From the NCBI RefSeq assembly GCF_013114625.1, contig NZ_VTXD01000005.1, positions 1 through 64,000 on the forward strand: 64,000 nucleotides of DNA. Reading direction: 5' to 3'. The position numbers and the translations under genes are program-made. The stretch's first letter is position 1. Every line of letters begins with the position of its first letter. Below are positions 28,913 to 39,400 of this stretch, in pieces. The stretch comes from Vibrio sp. 99-70-13A1. GTDB lineage: Bacteria > Pseudomonadota > Gammaproteobacteria > Enterobacterales > Vibrionaceae. The notes below the pieces were generated by a model that did no database searches, was not told where the DNA came from, and saw nothing but the letters and a program-made list of their open reading frames with translations.

Positions 28913-29386
28913 ATGAAAATAGAACATTACCAGCGCTTAACCAAACAGGCAGTAGCGTTAATTGAATCTGAACCAGATTTTATTGCAAATCTAGCCAATA
29001 TCAGTGCATTACTGTTTATGGAGTTAGATGATCTGAACTGGGCTGGTTTTTACTTACTAAAAGAAGATGAATTGGTTTTAGGCCCTTTCCAAGGTCAACC
29101 TGCTTGTGTGCGAATTCCTGTAGGACGCGGCGTTTGTGGAACTGCGGTTTCAACAAACAGTATTCAGCGTATTTATGACGTGCATGAATTCGAAGGTCAT
29201 ATCGCATGTGACGCTGCAAGTAACTCAGAAATCGTTATTCCATTCTCTATTAATGGAAAAGTGGTGGGCGTATTAGATATCGATAGCCCAAAAATTGGTC
29301 GATTTAGTGAAATTGATGAAGAAGGTTTAACGTTTTTCATGGTTGAAGTGGAAAAGCTGCTCAATTCGCACGCGAACAAAGCATAA
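28913..29386 (+). CDS. msrC: Free methionine-(R)-sulfoxide reductase (GAF domain)
   Basis: This enzyme reduces free methionine-R-sulfoxide, protecting the methionine pool from oxidation. The 157-residue single GAF domain has the three cysteines of the family with the right spacing, Cys65, Cys75 and Cys99 (10 and 24 apart, as in E. coli YebR/MsrC). They lie in QPACVRIPVGRGVCG and GHIACDAASNSEIVIP. It is divergent from the ABC exporter and followed 97 bases later by proQ. Confidence 0.94.
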   Translation: MKIEHYQRLTKQAVALIESEPDFIANLANISALLFMELDDLNWAGFYLLKEDELVLGPFQGQPACVRIPVGRGVCGTAVSTNSIQRIYDVHEFEGHIACDAASNSEIVIPFSINGKVVGVLDIDSPKIGRFSEIDEEGLTFFMVEVEKLLNSHANKA

Positions 29387-29483
29387 ATTATTCTCTTACT
29401 GTGGTTTTTCCTCGGCATGTCTCTATAATACGTAAAAATATTTTCTTAATGCTCGCGGAAGACCGCAAAAACCAGGAACCCAC

Positions 29484-30107
29484 ATGGAAAACACTGAAAA
29501 GTTAAAAAACAGCAAAGAAGTTATCGCATATGTTGCTGAATGTTTCCCTAAATGCTTTACTTTAGAAGGTGAAGCAAAACCACTTAAAATTGGTATTTTT
29601 CAAGATCTTGCTGAACGTCTTAGTGAAGATGAAAAAGTAAGTAAGACACAGCTTCGCGCAGCGTTAAGACAGTACACTTCATCATGGCGTTACCTGCACG
29701 GCGTAAAAGTTGGTGCAGAACGTGTAGATCTAGACGGTAACCCTTGTGGTGTATTAGAAGAAGAACACGTTGAGCATGCAAAAACTACGCTTGCTGAAAG
29801 CAAAGCTAAAGTTCAAGCTCGTCGTAAAGAACAAGCACAAAAAGCACGTGAAGAAGGCAAAGCAAAACCTAAAGCGAAGAAAGCTCAACAGCCTCGTCGC
29901 CAAGCGCCTAAAACACCGAAAGTAGAAAAACCTGTAGAAACAAGAGCTTTAAATGCTGATGAATTCATCGCTGGCAAAGAAGTGAATGTGAACATGGGTA
30001 AAGGAAACATGGCTGCGACCATTGTTGAAATCAATAAGGAAGATGTGCGTGTTCAGTTAGCAAACGGCCTACAAATGGTTGTTAAAGCGGAGCACTTGCG
30101 CGCTTAA
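29484..30107 (+). CDS. proQ: RNA chaperone ProQ
   Basis: This FinO-domain RNA-binding protein globally stabilises small RNAs and messages. The 207-residue protein has the FinO core ([26 protein letters not shown] near 14-39 and [18 protein letters not shown]). A basic Ala/Lys linker covers about 105-145, and a C-terminal Tudor-like domain begins [17 protein letters not shown]. All three parts are as in E. coli ProQ. It ends 17 bases before prc, the same operon order as in enterobacteria. Confidence 0.96.
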   Translation: MENTEKLKNSKEVIAYVAECFPKCFTLEGEAKPLKIGIFQDLAERLSEDEKVSKTQLRAALRQYTSSWRYLHGVKVGAERVDLDGNPCGVLEEEHVEHAKTTLAESKAKVQARRKEQAQKAREEGKAKPKAKKAQQPRRQAPKTPKVEKPVETRALNADEFIAGKEVNVNMGKGNMAATIVEINKEDVRVQLANGLQMVVKAEHLRA

Positions 30108-30124
30108 AGGAGATACTCCTACGC

Positions 30125-32122
30125 ATGAAATGCCGTTCAAAATTGACACTGATTGCTGCTAGCTTATGGCTAGCGGCATCATCAGCTCAGGCTTTAGAAG
30201 CCAAACTTAACCAAGATGACTTACCTCTTCTTGCTCCAGAAGTTCAACACGAAACTGCGAGCAAACGCGTTACTTCTCGATTTACGCGATCTCACTATAA
30301 ACATTTCAATCTCAACGACGATTTTTCAAAAGCTATTTTTAATCGTTACGTAGAGATGCTTGATTATAACCGTAATGTTTTTACGCAAGCCGACATGGAT
30401 TCTTTTGAGCCTTTATCTATTCAATTAGATGAGCAGCTTAAGTCGGGTAATAATCAGGTGGCTTTTGATGTTTATAATCTATCCATGCAAAAACGTTTTG
30501 AACGTTTTCAATTTGCATTATCACTTCTTGATACTGAAATTAAGTTTGATGTAGATGAAAGTATTGAGTTAGACAGAAGTGAAGCTACATGGCCTGCTAG
30601 TACCAAAGAAGTTAATGAATTATGGCGAAAACGCGTTAAATATGACGCATTGAACCTTAAGTTAACAGGTAAAGAATGGCCTGAAATTCAAGAAGTGTTA
30701 GAAAAGCGCTACAACAATGCGATGAAGCGTATTACTCAATCGCGTAACGAAGATGCTTTTCAGCTTTACATGAATGCTTTTTCTAGAGAAGTCGATCCTC
30801 ATACTAGTTACCTTTCTCCTCGTAATGCAGAGCAATTCCAATCAGAGATGAACTTATCTCTAGAAGGGATCGGCGCTGTCTTACAGATGACAGACGATTA
30901 CACCGTTATCCGCTCTTTAGTTGCTGGTGGACCTGCGTCGAGCAGTAAACAACTAGGCGAAGGTGATCGAATTGTTGGTGTTGGACAAGATGGCGAAGAA
31001 GTCGTTGATGTAATTGGATGGCGTTTAGACGATGTTGTTCAGTTAATCAAAGGGCCTAAAGGGACAAAAGTGAAGCTACAGATCTTACCTGATGGTAAAG
31101 ATGCTAAAAGTCACGTTGTCACTATTGTCCGAGATAAGATTCGTTTAGAAGACCGTGCTGTTAAGTCTGAAGTTATTGAAAAAGATGGACGTAAGATTGG
31201 TGTTTTAGAAGTACCAAGCTTTTATGTTGGTCTATCAAAAGACACAGATAAGTTGATTACTGAGCTTAAGAAAACGGGTGTTGATGGCATTATTGTTGAT
31301 CTCCGTAATAACGGCGGTGGTGCATTAACGGAAGCAACGGCTTTATCTGGCTTATTTATCGAAGAAGGACCAGTCGTCCAAGTTCGTGACAGCTACGGTA
31401 GAGTAAAAGTAAACAGTGATACTGATGGTGAAATTAGTTATCAAGGTCCACTCACGGTTTTAGTGAACCGTTATAGTGCTTCTGCATCTGAAATTTTTGC
31501 TGCAGCAATGCAAGACTATGGACGTGCGATCATTTTGGGTGAAAACTCATTTGGTAAAGGTACCGTTCAACAACACCGTTCTTTGAATCATATCTATGAC
31601 TTGTTTGATAAAGAGTTAGGATATGTTCAATATACTATTCAGAAGTTCTATCGCATTAATGGTGGTAGTACGCAGAATAAAGGTGTGGTTCCAGATATTG
31701 CTTATCCAACTCCTATAGACCCTGCTGAAACAGGTGAAAGTGTTGAAGATAACGCACTGCCTTGGGACAGTATTGATAAAGCAAAATATCAAGTGTTACA
31801 ACGTAATGAAGCTGAAATTGCACAATTGACGAAAGCTCATGAACTGCGCATCGCTGATGATATGGAATTTGGTTTCATTGAAGCTGATATTGCGAAATTC
31901 AAATCTGATAAAGATGACAACCAGCTATCATTAAATGAAAAGGCTCGTCAGCAAGAAAGTGATGAAGCTGAAGCATTACGTTTGGAACGTATCAATTTGC
32001 GCCAGAAAGCAAACAAGTTAGATGCTTTCGCTTCACTTGATGATGTACCAAAAGACTATGAAGTTCCTGACGCATATCTTGATGAATCAGTTTCAATTAT
32101 GGTCGACATGATTAAAAAGTAA
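30125..32122 (+). CDS. prc: Tail-specific (C-terminal processing) protease Prc
   Basis: This periplasmic serine protease cleaves ssrA-tagged and other proteins from their C termini and trims peptidoglycan hydrolases. The 665-residue precursor has a signal peptide ending SSAQA, an N-terminal helical domain and a PDZ domain (LEGIGAVLQMTDDYTVIRSLVAGGPA near 245). The S41 catalytic domain has Ser453 in SASASEIF and Lys478 in FGKGTVQQ, 25 residues apart as in Tsp. The C-terminal DUF3340 region is intact. It is co-transcribed with proQ. Confidence 0.96.
   Translation: MKCRSKLTLIAASLWLAASSAQALEAKLNQDDLPLLAPEVQHETASKRVTSRFTRSHYKHFNLNDDFSKAIFNRYVEMLDYNRNVFTQADMDSFEPLSIQLDEQLKSGNNQVAFDVYNLSMQKRFERFQFALSLLDTEIKFDVDESIELDRSEATWPASTKEVNELWRKRVKYDALNLKLTGKEWPEIQEVLEKRYNNAMKRITQSRNEDAFQLYMNAFSREVDPHTSYLSPRNAEQFQSEMNLSLEGIGAVLQMTDDYTVIRSLVAGGPASSSKQLGEGDRIVGVGQDGEEVVDVIGWRLDDVVQLIKGPKGTKVKLQILPDGKDAKSHVVTIVRDKIRLEDRAVKSEVIEKDGRKIGVLEVPSFYVGLSKDTDKLITELKKTGVDGIIVDLRNNGGGALTEATALSGLFIEEGPVVQVRDSYGRVKVNSDTDGEISYQGPLTVLVNRYSASASEIFAAAMQDYGRAIILGENSFGKGTVQQHRSLNHIYDLFDKELGYVQYTIQKFYRINGGSTQNKGVVPDIAYPTPIDPAETGESVEDNALPWDSIDKAKYQVLQRNEAEIAQLTKAHELRIADDMEFGFIEADIAKFKSDKDDNQLSLNEKARQQESDEAEALRLERINLRQKANKLDAFASLDDVPKDYEVPDAYLDESVSIMVDMIKK
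31110..31122. other. matS-like site, one mismatch
   Basis: GTCACGTTGTCAC inside prc differs from the matS consensus only at the third base. Confidence 0.35.
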
Positions 32123-32201
32123 CATTTCATGTAAGTTGAACTGATTTCATTTAGTAAGGAACTGTCGCCAGTTACCGAATAATATAATCAGTTTATTATT
32201 T

Positions 32202-32231
32202 AAAAAGGTGAGCCTAAGAGCTCACCTTTTT
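32202..32231 (+). terminator. Terminator after proQ-prc
   Basis: A GGTGAGC/GCTCACC stem with a six-base loop, flanked by A5 and T5, lies 80 bases after the prc stop. The rest of the 256-base gap holds the FNR/CRP-like site described separately. Confidence 0.9.
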
Positions 32232-32306
32232 CAGTTTTAGCAGGAATGTATACAGCTAAAATTAACGCCACTATTGAGTAAACTCTTTATTCACGAGTTA
32301 AATTTA

Positions 32307-32320
32307 GTGATTTAGATCAA
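32307..32320 (+). promoter_or_regulatory. FNR- or CRP-like site upstream of the small secreted protein gene
   Basis: GTGATTTAGATCAA matches the FNR box TTGAT-N4-ATCAA at nine of ten positions. It also matches the CRP pattern TGTGA-N6-TCACA at eight of ten. It lies 59 bases before the ATG, a sensible activator position. I cannot tell the two regulators apart by eye. Confidence 0.4.
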
Positions 32321-32378
32321 ATTTTTTCGCGTTCTATGACTTAAGTGCCTAAGCTTAAAGAAAACATAGGGGGTGACT

Positions 32379-33041
32379 ATGAAATGGATACTAATACTTT
32401 TGACTTGCTTTAGCTTGAATGCTTGGAGCAGTGAAGTGAAAGATAATACCGATCTTTCACACTTTGACTTACCCTTATTACTTGGTGATTGGTATTTATT
32501 AAATCCAGAGCCTGATAGCGCTGCTGAAAACTTCTTAGCGATAAAGTTAACGTTAGATTCAAACTATACGTTTAAAATCGACATACAGAAAAAAGATTAC
32601 AGCATTGATCATTGGGAAGGTATGTATACCGCTAATGATGACACGATCATTCTCGGCTTGAATACTTCTGAACCACAAGTTTACGCCTATAGCAGTAATC
32701 ATAATATGCTAAATTTAAATGGTGTGATGTTTACTAAAGCTCTTCCTAATGCTTTAGCTGGTATCTGGTCAAGTGCGGAGTTATCCGGTGATGATCTAAG
32801 AGCTAGTAATATTAAAAAAATGGATTTGGTCTTACAGCCTGACTTTATATTTATGTTTAGAGTTTCAGACGATCTGGGTGGGGAAGTCGTCCATCGAGGC
32901 GTGTATTACACAGAAGGTAATCACCTAGTACTCCTCTATGAAAATGGGGAACATGACACAACTTATACCCTTAATAGTGATGTTCTAACTTTAGAAGGGC
33001 AAGAAGGTGATATGTACGCGGTATTGAATCGAATTCGCTGA
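32379..33041 (+). CDS. Secreted protein of unknown function
   Basis: I do not recognise this 220-residue protein. It starts MKWILILLTCFSLNAWSSE, a typical signal peptide likely cut after AWS or WSS, so it is periplasmic or lipocalin-like in the envelope. Two similar halves appear. The first contains LLGDWYLLNPEPDS and YTANDDTIILGL; the second contains ALAGIWSSAELSG and YYTEGNHLVLLYENG. This suggests an internal duplication of a beta-rich unit. The ATG at 32379 follows AGGGGG by five bases, which is why the GTG six bases earlier was rejected. A possible FNR/CRP site precedes it. Confidence 0.7.
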   Translation: MKWILILLTCFSLNAWSSEVKDNTDLSHFDLPLLLGDWYLLNPEPDSAAENFLAIKLTLDSNYTFKIDIQKKDYSIDHWEGMYTANDDTIILGLNTSEPQVYAYSSNHNMLNLNGVMFTKALPNALAGIWSSAELSGDDLRASNIKKMDLVLQPDFIFMFRVSDDLGGEVVHRGVYYTEGNHLVLLYENGEHDTTYTLNSDVLTLEGQEGDMYAVLNRIR

Positions 33042-33120
33042 TTGTTGTCGATAAATATACTGAATTCTATCCTGTGGTTGGTGTTTCATATCTATCATTT
33101 GTTTTTTACTAGCTAAAATG

Positions 33121-33152
33121 CGAGGTGTTTTCTAAAAACACCTCGTTTTTTT
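33121..33152 (+). terminator. Terminator before pepN
   Basis: An 11-bp perfect stem, CGAGGTGTTTT/AAAACACCTCG, with a three-base loop and seven T residues ends the preceding gene. Confidence 0.92.
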
Positions 33153-33237
33153 ACATTTGTCCTTGAGTTATGTGTTCAAAGCCCTTAGATATAGACTGGT
33201 AAATAATATTATTAAAAATGCTCAAAAGGACTAAGAC

Positions 33238-35844
33238 ATGGCGCATAACCCGCAAGCCAAATTTCGTAAAGATTACCAATCACCTTCACACCTGATATCA
33301 GATATCGATTTAACTTTCGATCTACATGATACTGCTTCAATTATCACAGCAGTTTCAAGCGTTACTCAACAGAAAGAAAGCTCAACGTTAGTATTAGATG
33401 GTGAAGGTCTTAAGCTTGTATCCATTTCTGTAAATGACCAGCCATGGGAATCTTTTGAGCAATCAGAAACAAACCTAACACTTACTGATTTACCAAAAGA
33501 ATTTGTTCTAACGATCGTGACTGATGTTGATCCGGAAGGAAATAGTGCTTTAGAAGGTCTGTACAAATCTGGTGGTGCTTTCTGTACTCAATGTGAAGCT
33601 GAAGGCTTCCGTCGTATTACTTACTACATGGATCGCCCAGACGTTCTTGCTAAATTCACAACTACAGTGATTGCAGATAAAGCGGTTTATCCATTCCTAC
33701 TTAGTAACGGTAACCGAGTCGATGAAGGTGAAGCTGAAAATGGTCGTCATTGGGTTAAATGGCAAGACCCGCATCCAAAGCCTGCGTACCTGTTTGCTTT
33801 AGTTGCAGGAGATTTTGATGTCCTTAGAGATGACTACACAACAAAATCTGGACGCAAAGTTGACCTAGAAATCTTTGTTGATAAAGGAAACCTGGATCGT
33901 GCTAGCCACGCTATGGTTTCACTTATTAATTCGATGAAGTGGGATGAAGACCGTTTCGACTTAGAGTACGACTTAGATATCTACATGATCGTTGCGGTTG
34001 ATTTCTTCAACATGGGTGCAATGGAGAATAAAGGTCTGAATATCTTTAACTCTAAATTTGTTCTAGCTAATGATCAAACAGCAACCGATACCGACTACTT
34101 AGGTATTGAAGCGGTTATTGGTCATGAGTACTTCCATAACTGGACAGGTAACCGTGTGACTTGCCGAGATTGGTTCCAGCTAAGCTTGAAAGAAGGTTTA
34201 ACGGTATTCCGTGATCAAGAATTTTCTTCAGACTTGGGCTCTCGCTCAGTTAACCGAATTAATAATGTTCGTACTATCCGTGGTCCGCAATTCGCTGAAG
34301 ACGCAAGCCCAATGTCTCATCCAATTCGCCCTGAAAAAGTGATTGAAATGAATAACTTCTACACACTAACTGTGTATGAGAAGGGCAGCGAAGTTATCCG
34401 TATGATGCATACGCTTCTTGGAGAGACTAACTTCCAGAAAGGTATGAAGTTATATTTTGAGCGTCATGATGGTACTGCTGCAACTTGTGAAGATTTCGTT
34501 GTTTCAATGGAAGACGCATCAGGTGTGGATTTATCACAATTCCGCCTGTGGTATAGCCAATCTGGTACGCCAACACTTGTAGTGACAAGTAGCTATGATG
34601 AAAGTGCTAAGACTTATACTTTGAAAGTTGTTCAATCAACTCCTCCAACGCATGAGCAGGAAGAAAAGCAACCGTTACATATTCCGTTAGATATCGAGCT
34701 GTATACTCAGTCTGGTGAAGTGATTGAGTTACAATGTAACGGTAAATCTGTTCATAATGTGCTTGACGTTAAAGACGCTGAAAATACATTTGTGTTTGAA
34801 AATGTAGCGGAAAAACCAATTCCTTCTTTACTACGTGAATTCTCGGCACCGGTTAAACTTGAATACGATTATTCTGACGCAGAACTTATTTTCTTAATGG
34901 TTAACGCGCGCAATGAGTTTTCTCGTTGGGATGCTGGTCAAATGCTACTAGCAAAATACATTCGTGCGAATATCTTAAATGTACAACAAGGTAAGCCATT
35001 TGAACTTTCTTCGGATGTTGTTGATGCTTTCCGTGGAGTTTTACTGAGCGATTCACTAGAACCTGCTTTCATCGCTGAAATGATAGCACTGCCAAACCAT
35101 AATGAAGTGTTTGGTTGGTATACTCGTGTTGATATTGATGCTATTGCTTCAGTCCTAAAATCGATGAAACTTGCTCTAGCTACCGAATTAGAAGATGAGC
35201 TTGCAGCCGTTTATCATAGCCATGCTCAAGCAGAATACAACGTAGAGCATGCATCCATTGGCAAACGTACCTTAAGAAAAGTTTGTTTAGGTTACTTAGC
35301 ATTTACTGAACAAGGTAATAACTTGGTTGTTGCTCTGTATGAAAGCTCAAATAACATGACAGATACAATGGCATCTATGGGCGCAGCGAATGCTGCTCAG
35401 TTAGAATGCCGTGAATCACTTATGTCTGATTACAGCGACAAGTGGAAACATGATGGTCTGGTTATGGATAAGTGGTTTACTTTGCAAGGAACAAACCCTG
35501 ATAAAAATGTACTAGATAAAATCAAGGAAAGTATGAACCATCAAGCATTTAGCTTGAAAAACCCAAACAGAACTCGTAACTTAGTTGGTGCATTTTTAAA
35601 TCAGAACCCTGTGCATTTCCATGATAAATCAGGTAAAGGTTATGAGTTTGCGGGTGAAATACTGAGAGAACTCAATAGCAGTAACCCTCAGGTAGCTTCA
35701 CGTCTTATCGACCCGCTACTAAAATATCGTTTATATGATGAATCACGCCAAGCTTTAATCAAGAAAGAGCTTGAGTCGTTAAAAGCGATGGATAATTTGG
35801 CAAAAGATCTATTTGAGAAGGTTACAAAAGCTTTAGAGGCTTAA
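33238..35844 (+). CDS. pepN: Aminopeptidase N (M1 family)
   Basis: This cytosolic zinc aminopeptidase removes N-terminal residues from peptides. The 868-residue protein shows the exopeptidase motif GAMEN at 260-264 and the zinc motif HEYFH at 296-300. The third zinc ligand is in the following helix (about Glu319), one residue offset from E. coli PepN. Substrate-anchor Tyr is in NFYTLTVYEKGSEVIRM. The C-terminal helical domain is full length. It is a single gene with its own upstream gap. Confidence 0.97.
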   Translation: MAHNPQAKFRKDYQSPSHLISDIDLTFDLHDTASIITAVSSVTQQKESSTLVLDGEGLKLVSISVNDQPWESFEQSETNLTLTDLPKEFVLTIVTDVDPEGNSALEGLYKSGGAFCTQCEAEGFRRITYYMDRPDVLAKFTTTVIADKAVYPFLLSNGNRVDEGEAENGRHWVKWQDPHPKPAYLFALVAGDFDVLRDDYTTKSGRKVDLEIFVDKGNLDRASHAMVSLINSMKWDEDRFDLEYDLDIYMIVAVDFFNMGAMENKGLNIFNSKFVLANDQTATDTDYLGIEAVIGHEYFHNWTGNRVTCRDWFQLSLKEGLTVFRDQEFSSDLGSRSVNRINNVRTIRGPQFAEDASPMSHPIRPEKVIEMNNFYTLTVYEKGSEVIRMMHTLLGETNFQKGMKLYFERHDGTAATCEDFVVSMEDASGVDLSQFRLWYSQSGTPTLVVTSSYDESAKTYTLKVVQSTPPTHEQEEKQPLHIPLDIELYTQSGEVIELQCNGKSVHNVLDVKDAENTFVFENVAEKPIPSLLREFSAPVKLEYDYSDAELIFLMVNARNEFSRWDAGQMLLAKYIRANILNVQQGKPFELSSDVVDAFRGVLLSDSLEPAFIAEMIALPNHNEVFGWYTRVDIDAIASVLKSMKLALATELEDELAAVYHSHAQAEYNVEHASIGKRTLRKVCLGYLAFTEQGNNLVVALYESSNNMTDTMASMGAANAAQLECRESLMSDYSDKWKHDGLVMDKWFTLQGTNPDKNVLDKIKESMNHQAFSLKNPNRTRNLVGAFLNQNPVHFHDKSGKGYEFAGEILRELNSSNPQVASRLIDPLLKYRLYDESRQALIKKELESLKAMDNLAKDLFEKVTKALEA

Positions 35845-35898
35845 CTTCAAATAATCTACATTTTTAAGTAAGAACGACAAAACTCTTACTAAGAAAAC

Positions 35899-35927
35899 AA
35901 GTGGTGTACCTAGGTGCGCCACTTTTT
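35899..35927 (+). terminator. Terminator after pepN
   Basis: AAGTGG/CCACTT with a partly paired 14-base interior and a T5 tail lies about 55 bases after the stop codon. Confidence 0.7.
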
Positions 35928-35990
35928 ATTTACTCGTATTCTTAGCTTTATTTACTCGTATTCTTAGCTTTATTTACTCGCATTCTTAGC
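35925..35990. repeat. 22-bp tandem repeat, three copies
   Basis: Three head-to-tail 22-bp units start at 35925, 35947 and 35969, each beginning TTTATTTACTCG and ending ATTCTTAGC. They are identical except for one T-to-C change in the third. The array runs from the tail of the pepN terminator toward the DUF2835 gene. Confidence 0.9.
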
Positions 35991-36021
35991 ATAGTTACAT
36001 ACACATATAGGTTGGAGAGTT

Positions 36022-36240
36022 ATGAATCATTATCACTTTTCATTGAACATTACTTATCAAAATTTTTTAGCACATTACTCAGGAGCAGCAAGTACTGTGC
36101 AAGTCGTAACGACTACTGGTTTAAGGCTGCAATTGCCAGCAACTCGTTTCAGACCATTTCTTACACAAATAGGGGTTAAAGGGCTATTTAGACTAACAAC
36201 TGACCATAATAATAAGTTTATAAAGTTAGAAGCTCTGTAA
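36022..36240 (+). CDS. DUF2835 family small protein
   Basis: This 72-residue protein has the DUF2835 pattern: YHFSLNITYQNFLAHYSGAASTVQVVTTTGLRLQLPATRFRPFLT, then a C-terminal GLFRLTTDHNNKFIKLEAL. Function is unknown. It has no signal or membrane span. It follows pepN and precedes the glutamate dehydrogenase gene, and is separated from each by more than 170 bases, so it is probably transcribed alone. A TTGGAGAG site precedes the ATG. Confidence 0.82.
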   Translation: MNHYHFSLNITYQNFLAHYSGAASTVQVVTTTGLRLQLPATRFRPFLTQIGVKGLFRLTTDHNNKFIKLEAL

Positions 36241-36456
36241 AGCTCTCGTTATTCAGAGAGTTAAAGGGAACCTTAATCACATAATCAAACATTCACCTCC
36301 CGCTATTACTAAAATTATTAACCATTTCTCAATAATGCTTTTACAATAAATAAATGCATTATCATTACTTACTACGCTTTTACTTAACAAAAGTTTTTAT
36401 CAGCGAGTGGGTGATCCCCCTATAATAAAATACAATAAAAATTGTGGAGTGTGACT

Positions 36457-39400
36457 ATGACCGCACGTGAAACTGTGGTTCCAGTTTTACTTGAAAAAGT
36501 GTACAAACTGATTCAAGACAAACTTGACCTTGCTCATCGACCTCTAGTAACGCAACTTGCTCAACATTTGTTCAGCAATGTTTCTCATGATGATTTAATC
36601 CAGAGAAACGAATCAGATTTATATGGTGCTGTAGTCAGTTTATGGCACCACATCAATGAAAAAAAAGCCGACGACATTTCTGTTCGAGTCTTTAATCCGG
36701 CAGTCAGCAGACAGGGTTGGCAATCAACTCATACCATTGTTGAGATTGTTGTTCCAGACAGCCCGTTCCTTGTAGACTCTGTCAAAATGGCATTGACCCG
36801 CCTTGACCTTTCTTCTCACCTTATGCTTCATAACCCAACACAAATACTGCGCTCTGATAAAGGAGAAGTAATTGGTGTCAGCCGCGATGAAGGTGTCTTC
36901 CAATCATTGTTCCATATCGAAGTTGACCGTCTAAGCAGCAAAGCTGAAATGACAGCACTTAAAACAGAACTACTGGATATATTTACAGATGCCAGTTTAG
37001 TTGTGAATGATTGGTTACTGATGGTTGAAAAGCTTGAAGAAGTCACCAACCAAGTTGAAGCTCAAAAAGAGACGATTCCAGTTGATGGTCAACGTTTTGA
37101 GGAAACATTAGAATTTTTACGTTGGTTAGGCGAACACAACTTTACATTCATGGGTTACAAAGAATATAACCTTGTATCTATTGATGGTGATACTGAGCTT
37201 CAACCGACTAAAGATAAAGGCTTAGGTCTATTTGCCAATGATGAACGCGTACGTAGTACGAAACTGTCTGAGTTTTCAGATTCAGCTCGCCTTGAAGCTA
37301 AGAAGCCTTACGTATTAATTGTGACGAAAGGCAATACAGCATCACGAATTCATAGACCAGCTTATACCGATTACATTGGAATTAAGAAGTTTGATAAAAA
37401 AGGCAAAGTAATTGGTGAGCATCGCTTTACTGGTCTTTACACTTCTGCGGTATATAACCAAACGGTAGAAAGCATCCCATTAGTTCGTGAAAAGGTTGAG
37501 CGAATTTTGGAAGCAAGTGGCTACCGAAATGGCTCATACTCATATAAAGCACTCCACAATATTCTTGAAAACTACCCGCGTGATGAGCTACTTCAAGCTC
37601 GTGAAGAAGAACTTCTAGAAGTCGGCACTGGCGTAGTTCAAATGCAAGATCGTGATTTACTTCGTTTGTTCGTAAGAAGAGATCCTTTTGGTCGCTTTTT
37701 CAGCTGTATGGTTTATGTCACAAAAGATCGTTACAACACAGAGCTTCGCCGCCAAACTCAGCGAATCCTTAAGCAATACTTTGGTTGTGAGCAAGAAGTC
37801 GAATTTACCACTTACTTTTCAGAAAGCCCTCTAGCAAGAACGCATTACATCGTCCGTGTTGATAACAACAACATGGATGTCGACGTTAAGACAATTGAGC
37901 AGAATTTAATGGAAGTATCTTCATCTTGGGATGATCGTTTATCAGAATCTATTGTTGCGAACTTCGGTGAAAGTAAAGGTTTACCATTGTCTAAAGAATA
38001 TATGCGTGCATTCCCACGTTCATATAAAGAAGACATGATGCCAGGTTCAGCGGTTGCAGACATTGAACGTCTAGAAGCTCTTACAGAAGACGATAAACTT
38101 GGGATGCTTTTCTACCGCCCTCAAGAAGAGGCAGCGGACTCTAAAGCTGTTAAATTAAAACTGTTTTACCATAGTGATGAGCCAATTCACTTATCAGACG
38201 TCATGCCGATGTTAGAGAACCTTGGCTTGCGTGTAATTGGTGAATCTCCTTATGAAGTACGTAAAACCAATGGTGTTACTTACTGGATATTAGATTTCTC
38301 AATGCTTCATAAGAGTGAGAAGACGGTTGATTTACGTGAAGCTCGTGATTTATTCCAACAAGCATTTGCGGCAATTTGGGCTGGTGAATTAGAAAGTGAT
38401 GGCTTCAACCGTTTAGTGCTAGGCGCAGCACTATCTGGACGTGAAATTTCAATTCTTCGTGCTTACGCTCGTTACATGCGTCAAGTTGGTTTCCCATTTA
38501 GTCAGCAATACATTGAAGATACACTGTCTCATTATCCTGAATTAGCTAAAGGGCTGGTGGCATTATTTGAGAAACGATTTGATCCAAAACTGAAAGGCAG
38601 TAAAAAAGGTCAAGCTGATCTGATCAAGAAGATCACTGAGCAATTAGATCATGTTGAAAGCTTAGATGATGATCGTATCATTCGCCGTTATATGGAAATG
38701 ATCAGCGCAACTTTACGTACAAACTACTATCAGTTAGACGCTAATAAGCAGTTCAAGCCTTGGCTAGCGCTGAAAATGAAACCAAGCGAGATTCCTGATA
38801 TCCCAGCTCCAGTTCCTGCATTTGAAATTTTTGTTTATGCACCTGACATTGAAGGTGTGCATTTACGAGGCGGGAAAGTTGCTCGTGGTGGTTTACGTTG
38901 GTCAGATCGCCAAGAAGATTTCCGTACAGAAATCCTAGGCCTGGTGAAAGCGCAACAAGTTAAGAACACTGTTATTGTTCCTGTGGGTGCGAAAGGCGGT
39001 TTCGTTTGTAAACGTCAGCACACCATGACAGGGCGAGATGAAATCTTCGCTGAAGGTCAACGTTGTTACAAACGTTTCATTCGAGCATTACTGGATGTTT
39101 CGGATAACATTATCGAAGGGGAAGTGATTCCACCTAAGAGTGTTGTTCGTCATGATGAAGACGACCCATACCTAGTAGTTGCAGCAGATAAAGGTACGGC
39201 TACGTTCTCAGATTTAGCTAACTCTGTTTCAGATGAATACAATTTCTGGCTAGGTGATGCTTTTGCTTCAGGTGGCTCAAATGGTTATGACCATAAAGCA
39301 ATGGGTATTACTGCTAAAGGTGGTTGGGAATCCGTTAAGCGTCACTTCCGAGAAATGAACATTAACTGCCAAACCACAGACTTTACTGCTATTGGTGTTG

